Shown in pieces: positions 29,395 through 37,518 of a stretch of DNA of 64,000 nt. Each line of letters begins with the position of its first letter. Within the stretch, counting starts at the first letter, position 1. The stretch is taken from assembly GCA_963697455.1 (NCBI GenBank), contig CAVOOI010000034.1:1-64000 (forward strand), in the 5' to 3' direction. This stretch comes from JAFEDN01 sp963697455 (GTDB lineage: Bacteria > Pseudomonadota > Gammaproteobacteria > Coxiellales > Coxiellaceae). The translations under genes were made by a program, and so were the position numbers. The notes under the pieces are model-generated. The model worked only from the letters and a program-made list of their open reading frames with translations. It searched no databases and was not told the origin of the DNA.

Positions 29395-30198
29395 ATGAAG
29401 TTTCCAACTGTAGCAAAAGGCGTTACTGTACAGAAGGACCGTAATGGGATTTTATCATTAACCGATGTAGCCACACTTACCATCTTACTTTTTATTCCTC
29501 CATATGAAACAGCTCAACTGACTAGGGTTGATAAGGGATGGTTAAACTGCATTGAAAACTCAGTCTATTGGCAAGAAGTGTTGAAGCAGTTCTATGCTTT
29601 TGATGCAACTGGCGCCTTTGCCCGAGTTAAAGCTGATGAAAAATGTAGCTCTAAAGAGATTTATAAAACCCAAGTATTAATCTTAAAAAAGTATATTGAA
29701 TTTAGCGAGGGTTCACCCGTTGATCTTTTAAGGTATATTTATTATCGTTCTATTTTTAGTTTTGAACCGATTATTAAGGCTGTTGCGCGAAAGTTAATAA
29801 ATTTTGGTGATGCATTAAAGCTAACTGCAGAGCAGGTTCAGCTAATCAAAAAGGAACAGTATCCGTTGACTGCTATCATTGCATCGGAAGGCTTCCGAGT
29901 GACAGCGTTGCTTAAAGGGATCAGTCAACAAGTTGCTTGGGATGTGCGGTTCACGGAAGCGGATTATGAAAAAATTCCGGTAGGTTGGATGAGCGAAGCA
30001 AAGTTGGGCGCTTTAACGCTGGAACAAATCAAAAAAAGCGGAAGACATGATTTTCTTAAGCTTGATGAAGGAAAACCGGTTAAAACAAGTCAAGAGCAGG
30101 TTGTGTTAAGTACCAACTCAGCAGGTTTTAAACTGACGCTGGCTGCGAATAAAAACAACCTTCAGCCAGTTAATTGTGATAGAATCAATAAAAAATGA
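29395..30198 (+). CDS. F-box-like domain protein, putative effector
   Basis: 267 aa from the ATG at 29395, preferred over the upstream ATG (29362) because AAAGGGAT lies at the right distance. Residues about 20-60 fit the F-box pattern: an L-x-x-V start, then LLFIPPYETAQLTRVDKGW, LNCIENSVYWQEVLKQFY, with the conserved Pro, hydrophobic spacing and W of eukaryotic F-boxes that bind Skp1. The rest has no recognised fold. Bacterial F-box proteins are nearly always injected into host cells to hijack SCF ubiquitin ligases (known for Legionella). The 3' end lies 10 bp before the MnmG start. Confidence 0.6.
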   Translation: MKFPTVAKGVTVQKDRNGILSLTDVATLTILLFIPPYETAQLTRVDKGWLNCIENSVYWQEVLKQFYAFDATGAFARVKADEKCSSKEIYKTQVLILKKYIEFSEGSPVDLLRYIYYRSIFSFEPIIKAVARKLINFGDALKLTAEQVQLIKKEQYPLTAIIASEGFRVTALLKGISQQVAWDVRFTEADYEKIPVGWMSEAKLGALTLEQIKKSGRHDFLKLDEGKPVKTSQEQVVLSTNSAGFKLTLAANKNNLQPVNCDRINKK

Positions 30199-30208
30199 GA
30201 ATATCCAA

Positions 30209-32092
30209 ATGTCTTTTGATTCTAAATTTGAAGTGATTGTGGTGGGTGGTGGTCATGCCGGGACCGAGGCTGCGTTGGCTGCAGCGCGCATGGGAGCGGC
30301 TACTTTATTGTTGACGCATAATATTGAAACTTTGGGACAAATGTCTTGCAACCCGGCGATTGGCGGAATTGGCAAAAGTCACCTGGTCAAAGAAATCGAT
30401 GCATTGGGCGGCATTATGGCGCATGCGGCTGATTGCGCCGGCATTCATTTCAAAGTATTGAATGGCAGTAAAGGACCCGCGGTGCGCGCAACCCGCGCGC
30501 AAGCCGATCGGGTTTTATATAAAAGTGTTATTCGCCAAACCTTGGAAAACCAAATTAATTTATCCATCTTCCAGCAGGCGGTAGACGATTTAATCATCGA
30601 AAATGATAGAGTCACCGGCGTGATTACGCAAATGGGGCTCCGTTTCTCGGCTCGAACTGTCATTTTAACTGCTGGAACATTTCTGGCGGGAAAAATTCAT
30701 GTGGGGCTTAACCATTATCCGGGAGGGCGAGCCGGGGATCCTCCCGCCGCCACTTTGGCGCAGCGATTACGCGAGCTGCCTTTAATGGTGGGGCGTTTAA
30801 AAACGGGCACGCCTCCGCGTATCGATGGGCGTACGATTGATTACAGCCGTCTGCAGGAACAGCTAGGCGACGTGCCTCGGCCAGTGATGTCGTATCTGGG
30901 ACACCCTAGCCAACACCCGGAACAAGTATCTTGTTTTATAACCCATACGAATGCGCGCACGCATGAAATTATTGCGGAAGGCATGGACGAATCTCCCTTG
31001 TATACCGGCAAAATTGAAGGAGTTGGCCCGCGCTATTGTCCTTCCATCGAAGATAAAATCAAGCGCTTTGCATCTCGCGATTCTCATCAGGTTTTTTTGG
31101 AGCCGGAAGGATTGCGCACTTGTGAAGTGTATCCGAATGGTATTTCCACTAGTTTATCTTATGCCACTCAGCAAGCATTTGTGCGCAGTATTCCTGGATT
31201 GGAAAATGCGCATATTACTCGTCCAGGTTATGCGATTGAATATGATTATTTTGATCCGCGCAACTTAAAGCCGACTTTGGAGAACAAAGTTATTCAGGGC
31301 TTATTTTTTGCAGGTCAAATTAATGGCACCACCGGTTATGAAGAGGCTGCCGCTCAAGGATTAGTGGCGGGCATCAACGCAGCGTTACAAGTGCAAGAGC
31401 GCGAACCTTGGATAGTACGCCGTGATCAAGCTTATCTCGGCGTGATGATTGATGATTTGATTACGCTAGGTACTAATGAGCCATATCGTATGTTCACGAG
31501 CCGCGCTGAATACCGGTTGCTGCTGCGGCAAGACAATGCCGATTTACGTTTAACTGAAATTGGCCGGGAATTAGGCTGTGTAAACGACCAGCGCTGGCAA
31601 ATATTTTGTGAAAAACGGGCAGGGATTGAGCAAGAAACCCAGCGCTTGCGTCAACATTGGGTACATCCGGGCACGCCTGCTGCGGACCAATTTGGAGCGC
31701 TGTTTTCGCAACCTTTGGAGCGCGAATATAATGCTTGGGAATTGTTACGGCGCCCTCAGGTCAGCTATGAGCAGTTAACGGCGCTCTCCGGATGTGGCCC
31801 TGCGGTTGCTGATCCTGCGATTGCCGAGCAGGTTGACATTCAAGCTCAATACGACGGTTATTTATCTCGCCAAGAAGCAGAAATTCTTCGACAAAAACAG
31901 TATGAGAATGCGGAAATTCCGGCATCGATTCAATACGCCCAAATTTCCGGCCTCTCTACAGAGCTTCAGCAAAAATTAATGACGGTTAAACCGCTCACCA
32001 TCGCGCATGCAAAGCGCATTCCTGGTATGACGCCTGCGGCCATTTCGCTGCTCTTGATTCATTTAAAGAAATTACGTACTCAATTTTCGTGA
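30209..32092 (+). CDS. mnmG: MnmG (GidA), tRNA uridine-5-carboxymethylaminomethyl synthesis enzyme
   Basis: With MnmE it installs cmnm5U at the wobble position of several tRNAs, using FAD and tetrahydrofolate. 627 aa from the ATG at 30209, chosen because family members start just before the FAD-binding VVGGGHAGTEAALAAARMG; the ORF upstream of this overlaps the F-box gene. Other signatures: QMSCNPAIGGIGKSHLVKE, the GidA signature GPRYCPSIEDK, and GQINGTTGYEEAAAQG. The usual partners downstream (rsmG, parA, parB) are absent: the next gene is on the other strand. The ribosome-binding site is weak, so translation may be coupled to the F-box gene. Confidence 0.97.
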   Translation: MSFDSKFEVIVVGGGHAGTEAALAAARMGAATLLLTHNIETLGQMSCNPAIGGIGKSHLVKEIDALGGIMAHAADCAGIHFKVLNGSKGPAVRATRAQADRVLYKSVIRQTLENQINLSIFQQAVDDLIIENDRVTGVITQMGLRFSARTVILTAGTFLAGKIHVGLNHYPGGRAGDPPAATLAQRLRELPLMVGRLKTGTPPRIDGRTIDYSRLQEQLGDVPRPVMSYLGHPSQHPEQVSCFITHTNARTHEIIAEGMDESPLYTGKIEGVGPRYCPSIEDKIKRFASRDSHQVFLEPEGLRTCEVYPNGISTSLSYATQQAFVRSIPGLENAHITRPGYAIEYDYFDPRNLKPTLENKVIQGLFFAGQINGTTGYEEAAAQGLVAGINAALQVQEREPWIVRRDQAYLGVMIDDLITLGTNEPYRMFTSRAEYRLLLRQDNADLRLTEIGRELGCVNDQRWQIFCEKRAGIEQETQRLRQHWVHPGTPAADQFGALFSQPLEREYNAWELLRRPQVSYEQLTALSGCGPAVADPAIAEQVDIQAQYDGYLSRQEAEILRQKQYENAEIPASIQYAQISGLSTELQQKLMTVKPLTIAHAKRIPGMTPAAISLLLIHLKKLRTQFS

Positions 32093-32097
32093 GTCCA

Positions 32098-32535
32098 CTA
32101 TTGTAATGGTTTTCTATGGATTTTACGCATGGTTTGTAAAACATCAATTAAGTGCGGAAAATCTTTACTCAGCTTAGTAAAGAGTTCGGGATCATATACC
32201 CATTGAAAGTTGGCATGAGTTAATAAATGGTAAGCTTGTTGCCCTACACCAATAAAATATTCCAAAGAGACATGTTTCCGCGCTGCCCTTTCCGGAAATA
32301 AGCCTGCTAATAGCAGGCATTCATCGCCCACCTTGCGGATTTTGCCGCCGCCTTCCTGGCCTAACGAATTTAATGCCAAGAGAAAATCAAGCGCCACTAC
32401 TGCAGTTGCTAAATGGTTATCCGTCATAAATTGCTCTAAGGTCAACACTAAATAATGTTCGACTTGATCATCACAACGATAACCCGTTTGCTCTGCGGCT
32501 TCTTTAACTAAAGTTTGAAAATGGTGCATCTTCAT
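32098..32535 (-). CDS. Conserved-looking small cytoplasmic protein, unknown
   Basis: About 145 aa depending on start; several in-frame ATGs exist (32565, 32535, 32529) and none has a strong site, so 32535 is a compromise. The protein has no membrane segment and is helical throughout, with a central GQEGGGKIRKVGDECLLLAG stretch. No family assigned. It ends 5 bp after the mnmG stop on the opposite strand. Confidence 0.6.
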   Translation of the reverse strand: MKMHHFQTLVKEAAEQTGYRCDDQVEHYLVLTLEQFMTDNHLATAVVALDFLLALNSLGQEGGGKIRKVGDECLLLAGLFPERAARKHVSLEYFIGVGQQAYHLLTHANFQWVYDPELFTKLSKDFPHLIDVLQTMRKIHRKPLQ

Positions 32536-32580
32536 AAGGTAAGTATAGAATAGTTTGGTGGTCAAAATTGCATAAAATAC

Positions 32581-33909
32581 TTATATTGTCGAGGGCGTCT
32601 TATAGACATCCCGATAATAAGCTAAAGCACCGTTAATCACTAACAAAAGAAAAATCAGCAAGCCCCAGCAAGGGCCTCCATAATAGTCCCATGCGGTATT
32701 GGGCAAGCCGAGCCATGCAGAAGGAAATATCAGTGTAAATTGAGAAATCAGAATACCCGCTAGCACCGGCCAGCTTTTGACGCCTGCACGTGGGAACCAT
32801 AACATAACCACCGCGAAAAGATTGAAATTGAGTAGAAGAATTAAATGCAGCCGAGTACACTGCGGGCTTAATATCAACATGCAGAGCAACATGGCGCACC
32901 ACTCCAGGTTGATAATTATCTTTTCCTGCTGTGGATTTCCTAATGTTGGTGGCGTCCGCCAGATAAACGCAACGCCTTGGCGTTTAAACATCCACCATAG
33001 GAGTAAGAAAATTAAGCAGGCTAGGGCAAGGACAAAAAGGTACGCGCTGTCTTTTGACCAGCCATGATCCAAAAAAAACCGAGTCACGCTGCTGCTGATA
33101 GAGATATTCCCTTTCCACAGCATCTTGGGAACCTTCGCTGCGTAAGAAACTGGAAGCTTAGTCGAATTGGTCATACTGGTAATGCCGCGCAAGGCAACCA
33201 GCAGATAGTCTAAATTAAGGCGCCATCCAATCATTAAAGCCGGGGCCAAGGCTGCCGTCACTGCGCCAGCCACCAAACCGATCGCCATTCGCCATCTTGC
33301 TCTTAGTAATAAAAAAGGCAGGAAAAAAAGCGCTTGATATTTAATATTTGAGATCAATCCAAGCACGATTCCGGCGAGAACAGGTTTGCGGTCTAACCAA
33401 TATAGTGCGAAGACAAAGCCGGCGAGAATCAAGAGGTTGGTTTGCCCATGGATTAAATTCCAGCGTAGTTGATCGTAGGATAACAATATTGTGAGTGAAC
33501 AGGCGCCGATTGCCTGCCAGCGGTTATAAGTGAGCTGCAAACCTGACGCCAATATGCGAAACCCCATCATTAAAATCAGTATAAGTAGTGAGATATCCAC
33601 TCCTAACCACACTAAATGCGCGAATTTTTCGGAATAATGCGCCAAAGGAGTCAGGGTGAAGGCAAAGAACGGAGGATAGATATAACCGCCGAAGCCTGAG
33701 CGGTACAGGTAGGTCCCTGAAAGCAGGGCGCGTGCGCCCTCATAGAAATCATAAAAATCATAATGATGAGAACTGTGGAACACTCGATGAATGTCGCCAT
33801 AAATAGAGTACAGAATCACAGCGATTGCCAGGCCAGCTAATAAGAAGTTCCAACGATTACCTGGTGAGTTCTTGATTGCGCAATCCGGCGCGGTAATTAA
33901 ATATTTCAT
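32581..33909 (-). CDS. GT87-like (DUF2029) membrane glycosyltransferase
   Basis: 442 aa with about 10 membrane segments. The first periplasmic loop after TM1 has DFYDFYEGARALLSG and YRSGFGGYIYPPFFAFTLTP, the signature of the GT-C family GT87/DUF2029 (acidic residues for polyprenyl-phosphate sugar donors and the YPPF motif). Such enzymes add mannose or arabinose-type sugars to lipids or glycans at the outer face of the inner membrane. The start at MKYLITAPD is chosen; seven residues more are possible. It is divergent from another polytopic GT-C-like protein, so both may act in one envelope pathway (inference). Confidence 0.8.
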   Translation of the reverse strand: MKYLITAPDCAIKNSPGNRWNFLLAGLAIAVILYSIYGDIHRVFHSSHHYDFYDFYEGARALLSGTYLYRSGFGGYIYPPFFAFTLTPLAHYSEKFAHLVWLGVDISLLILILMMGFRILASGLQLTYNRWQAIGACSLTILLSYDQLRWNLIHGQTNLLILAGFVFALYWLDRKPVLAGIVLGLISNIKYQALFFLPFLLLRARWRMAIGLVAGAVTAALAPALMIGWRLNLDYLLVALRGITSMTNSTKLPVSYAAKVPKMLWKGNISISSSVTRFFLDHGWSKDSAYLFVLALACLIFLLLWWMFKRQGVAFIWRTPPTLGNPQQEKIIINLEWCAMLLCMLILSPQCTRLHLILLLNFNLFAVVMLWFPRAGVKSWPVLAGILISQFTLIFPSAWLGLPNTAWDYYGGPCWGLLIFLLLVINGALAYYRDVYKTPSTI

Positions 33910-34027
33910 AGGCAGGCAGTTTACCATATTTACCGGGATTCTCCCAGAAACGGGGATGCATCTCGGGCCTGCCTTCTGATAGGGTTTTCTGATAAAATTG
34001 GAAAAATTGTTATTTAAAGAAAGAAAT

Positions 34028-34130
34028 CTCCGGGGGTTGCCCCGGAGTCAGAGCGATGGGGTTTCCAAAGGGGGAGAAGCGCAGCTCTCCCATTTAGTCG
34101 ACAGCCGTGAATTTACTTCACGGCTGTCGA
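34028..34130. repeat. Three consecutive hairpins between divergent membrane-protein genes
   Basis: 34028-34046: CTCCGGGGG/CCCCGGAG with loop TTG. About 34072-34091: GGGAGA/TCTCCC with loop AGCGCAGC. 34098-34130: perfect 14-bp arms starting TCGACAGCCGTGAA, loop TTTAC. All lie inside the 250-bp region that must contain both promoters. The open reading frame that runs through them from 33998 is not a gene start. Confidence 0.65.
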
Positions 34131-34162
34131 AATCTAACAGAGATAAAAAACTAGGAGAAGAG

Positions 34163-35836
34163 ATGGATTGGCTGCAACCTGCAGACTCAATTTTGCGTCA
34201 GAGACGGTTTGGTTTAACCACGATTTTCGCTGCTTTGCTTAAACGTAAAACTGCGCGCCGTGTTTTTTACCTTTTGCTGCTCTCGGCAGGGATATACAAC
34301 GTCTTATTAAATGCCCTGCGATTTGCGCGCATTGATTCTGATGTGACGGATACCCTCATGCTGTGGTATGGGTTCCAAGAGCATGGTTATAATTTTATTA
34401 AAACCTGGGTTTATTCGCAGGATAATTGGCTTCTATCACTATTCCCTTGGCATGCATTGCTGTTCTCTATTTTTCCGTTTACCCCCAAGCTGATTATACT
34501 AACCGGTGTCTGGATATATTTATTGAACGTGCTGTTGTGCGGCTTAATCGCCAACAGTATTCAGGCAAAAAAATCAGCTTTATTAGTGCCCTTGCTGCTG
34601 TTATCCGCCGGTGAATTCGCATATACCCATGGATATATAACTTATTCTCTCACTCACAATATCACCAATTTTTTTGGTTTATTATCCATGTTCTTCGCCA
34701 TCCGCTGGATCCAGCATCGCCACTGGGCCTCATTGGTCATCCTTTTTTTAGGAACTGTCATTGGTGGATTGTCCGATCCCTGGTATTTACCGTGTTATGG
34801 CTTGCCTATTCTCTTTGCCGTTATCGCAAAGAAAAACCCTACTGATGTTTATTTGTTGGCAACTTCAATACTCGCGATGGCCGTCATTAAAACCAAAGCA
34901 TTCGGGTTCTGTTATTTTTTGCGTAGCAGTCATTTTCCTTTAGCGAATTGGCATCAAGTTAAAATCTCTGCGTTGTATTTTTGGAAAAATTCAGGATGGT
35001 TTATCAATTTTTTCCCGGCTTATTTTCGTTGGTCTGCCGTGGCTTCTTTAATTATTTTATTCACGCTAATCGGCTTTATCGCAATTAAATTGAAACAACG
35101 CTTCCCCCAGGCATTAAGCCAACGATTTTTTTTCCTAACGATTGCTTGGTCGCTGATAATTTTGGTAGTGAGTTTTATTCTAGATGCCGAATTTGCGTAC
35201 GAAAATAGTAGCTTGGATAATTGCCGGTACTTCTTGAATGTGTTCATTTTAGGCATCCTAGGATTAACCGTTGGTATCGAACTATACTGGGATAGTTTTT
35301 CTAAATGGACAAAACTAATATTAATCACAGCGGGCTTGTTATATGTCATTTCTGGACTCAGCACGGTTGCGCCATTATGGAAACAACCCCCCGCCTTAAC
35401 TCCAAACCAGAATGCAGGACTTCTAGCCGTATTAACGGAACATGGTTGGTCATATGGATATGCTGATTATCAGAACGCTAATATCATCACCGGGTTAAGC
35501 AACAACACTATTCGTGTGCGTCCTATCTATTTTTCTTTGGAAGAGGGTCATATATTTTGTGAACACCAGGTGCAGACTTCGCCTATATGGTGCACGCCTC
35601 AGGATATTCCACCTGGGCAAAAGACATTTTTTATCTATCTCCATCCTATGTTTAATAATAAAGATGTTCAGTTCTTCCGGCAAAAGTTAATAGAACAATA
35701 TGGACTGCCGATACAAGCCTTACCTTATCAAGGTAGCCTGATAATGGTTTGGTCGCATCCTTTACGGGTTGAATTTAAGAAAAAGAAATCTTGGGAAGAT
35801 GAGCTACCCAGCTTAACTCTCAGAATGCTGATGTAG
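34163..35836 (+). CDS. Polytopic membrane protein, GT-C-like
   Basis: 557 aa from the ATG at 34163, chosen because AGGAG stands 5 bases before it and the open frame upstream is only hairpin repeats. About 11 membrane segments; an acidic motif (RIDSDVTDTLMLWYGF) occurs in the first external loop, as in GT-C glycosyltransferases, and a soluble C-terminal domain of about 130 residues follows. I cannot name a subfamily. Together with the divergent GT87-like gene it suggests lipid-linked sugar transfer. The charged C-terminus (FKKKKSWEDE) is cytoplasmic by the positive-inside rule. Confidence 0.65.
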   Translation: MDWLQPADSILRQRRFGLTTIFAALLKRKTARRVFYLLLLSAGIYNVLLNALRFARIDSDVTDTLMLWYGFQEHGYNFIKTWVYSQDNWLLSLFPWHALLFSIFPFTPKLIILTGVWIYLLNVLLCGLIANSIQAKKSALLVPLLLLSAGEFAYTHGYITYSLTHNITNFFGLLSMFFAIRWIQHRHWASLVILFLGTVIGGLSDPWYLPCYGLPILFAVIAKKNPTDVYLLATSILAMAVIKTKAFGFCYFLRSSHFPLANWHQVKISALYFWKNSGWFINFFPAYFRWSAVASLIILFTLIGFIAIKLKQRFPQALSQRFFFLTIAWSLIILVVSFILDAEFAYENSSLDNCRYFLNVFILGILGLTVGIELYWDSFSKWTKLILITAGLLYVISGLSTVAPLWKQPPALTPNQNAGLLAVLTEHGWSYGYADYQNANIITGLSNNTIRVRPIYFSLEEGHIFCEHQVQTSPIWCTPQDIPPGQKTFFIYLHPMFNNKDVQFFRQKLIEQYGLPIQALPYQGSLIMVWSHPLRVEFKKKKSWEDELPSLTLRMLM

Positions 35837-35863
35837 AGTACGCAATAATCCGGGTGCTTGGGA

Positions 35864-37321
35864 TCAGCTCCAATATTGAGGAGAGAAAATGTCTGATAAA
35901 TTGATCATTCTGTCGAAATAAGCACGGCTTGATAGGCTATTATCAATGTTGCCGTTGGTAATTAAAATTCTTTGAATGGTCTTATGTTTCTCGTTGGGGA
36001 AAGATTCGAGTTTGCGTGCAAATTCATCAATTACTGAAGCAGAAACAGATGTTTGTGTGTATTTGATTTCACAGATGGTAATGACACGGTCGTTGCGGTC
36101 GAATAATAAATCAATTTGAAATCCTGGATTTTCCTGATTAGTACGCCGATTGAAATAAGCGCCAACTCGGTAATTAACGGCTGAGAACCCCAAAATTCGC
36201 GCAAAGACCCGATGATATTTTCGACAAAATCGTTCAAAAGCAAATCCCAACCATATCTGATAATTAGTCAGGTTCAAAGCACGCACAGGATCGTTATTAA
36301 AATCGCCTTGATCGATTTCCTTTTCAATAGGGTGAATAAATTTAAAATAGAATTGTAAATAAGCATCGTTGACACAATAACGCGCTAATAAGCTAGTGCT
36401 CGATAAATTATAAGGCGTGTATTTATTGATAAATCCGCAGATTTCCAAGTCCTGGAGTAATTCTGTTAAACCGCCGCCGGATTTTAATTTCAAATGGCGA
36501 CTGATTTCATTGCGAGTGGCGTATTTGTGTTTGCTGAGAAAAGCAATAATCTGTTTATAATATTTGTTTTCCGCCAGGCTGCTAGTGAAAATTGTTTCGT
36601 ATTCACGAGCGAAAAAGGCTCCAGGTAAAAATGATTCTTGGCAGAGCTTGAGATAAATAGAAGTCTTATTTTGCAGCCTCAATAAATATTCAGGAATACC
36701 ACCGATAGAAAGATAAGCATCCAGCACTTCGCGTTCTGAATGGCCTGACAACATAGCTTGAGTTTCGATTAGATTAAATTCTTTCAAAGGTAATTCATAT
36801 TGCGAACGATTATAAAGCGCTCTAGATTTAATGACTTTATTGATCATGAAGGAAGGCGAAGAACCACAGAGGATCAAAATTAAATCGCGATTTTTCCGGA
36901 AAAAATTATCCCAAACATATTTTAACGCTGAAATAAAATGGGTTTCATAATTAGCTAGCCATTGCACCTCCTCAAAATATATCGTCCATTGGCCGGTTTG
37001 AGTCCTCTCGGCAATATATTGCAATACTTGAGTCCAATCAGGGGGCTCAATTTTGCTCAGCAACGGTTCTTGTGCATACTCCGCCAATTGCCTCATTACA
37101 AAAACAATTTGCTTCGCTTCAGGGAGATTCTCTTGACCCTCAAATTTCAACAGCCCGCGATTTTTAAACGTCTGTTCTAATAATTCAGTTTTCCCCACAC
37201 GGCGACGTCCATAAACGATAATGATTTTAGCCCCCGGCTGAGCAGCAATCTCTCGTAGGCGATTTTGCTCAAATTCTCGCCCAACAAAAAAGTTATTATT
37301 TTCAATAGGATAATGCTCCAT
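35864..37321 (-). CDS. AAA+ ATPase with DUF234 PD-(D/E)XK-type C-terminus
   Basis: 485 aa. Walker A GRRRVGKTELLE near residue 38, Walker B-like WTIYFEEVQWL near 123, sensor ILCGSSPSFM near 155. A winged-helix segment (KYATRNEISRHLKLKSGG) and a nuclease-like C-terminus with FQIDLLFDRNDRVITICEIK (D..E-K) follow, as in the archaeal/bacterial ATPase family with DUF234. These genes are widespread, patchily distributed and probably selfish or mobile; no clear cell function is established. The start codon is fixed by GGAG 5 bases upstream, which is itself part of one of three repeated operator-like motifs. Confidence 0.85.
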   Translation of the reverse strand: MEHYPIENNNFFVGREFEQNRLREIAAQPGAKIIIVYGRRRVGKTELLEQTFKNRGLLKFEGQENLPEAKQIVFVMRQLAEYAQEPLLSKIEPPDWTQVLQYIAERTQTGQWTIYFEEVQWLANYETHFISALKYVWDNFFRKNRDLILILCGSSPSFMINKVIKSRALYNRSQYELPLKEFNLIETQAMLSGHSEREVLDAYLSIGGIPEYLLRLQNKTSIYLKLCQESFLPGAFFAREYETIFTSSLAENKYYKQIIAFLSKHKYATRNEISRHLKLKSGGGLTELLQDLEICGFINKYTPYNLSSTSLLARYCVNDAYLQFYFKFIHPIEKEIDQGDFNNDPVRALNLTNYQIWLGFAFERFCRKYHRVFARILGFSAVNYRVGAYFNRRTNQENPGFQIDLLFDRNDRVITICEIKYTQTSVSASVIDEFARKLESFPNEKHKTIQRILITNGNIDNSLSSRAYFDRMINLSDIFSPQYWS

Positions 37322-37325
37322 AACT

Positions 37326-37396
37326 CCTTAATTGGCGAAAAATTTTTTCATTATTCCGCCAATTAGGGGATATTTTACCCTTAATTGGCGGAAATT
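37326..37396 (-). promoter_or_regulatory. Triple CGCCAATTA leader motif of the DUF234 ATPase gene
   Basis: In the sense of the ATPase gene there are three copies: TTCCGCCAATTAAGGG (37393-37378), an inverted copy (37368-37354), and TTCGCCAATTAAGG (37340-37327), whose AAGGAG is the ribosome-binding site. Copies 1 and 2 form an inverted repeat with about 15-bp arms. A repressor binding such sites, or an mRNA hairpin, could control the gene. Confidence 0.6.
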
Positions 37397-37518
37397 GTAC
37401 CTGCTACTACTGGAGCAGGGGTGGAGTCGCAGATTTGACTCCTGCCCAATTTATGAGTAATAATATTATTTGAATGAGCATCGTAAGTACATTTTCTGTC
37501 AATAAAAGGAAAGGAAAA

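Noticed and set aside
33998..34162. N-terminal extension of the 557-aa membrane protein
   Set aside because: The extra 55 codons run through three hairpins and have no ribosome-binding site, whereas AGGAG precedes the ATG at 34163.
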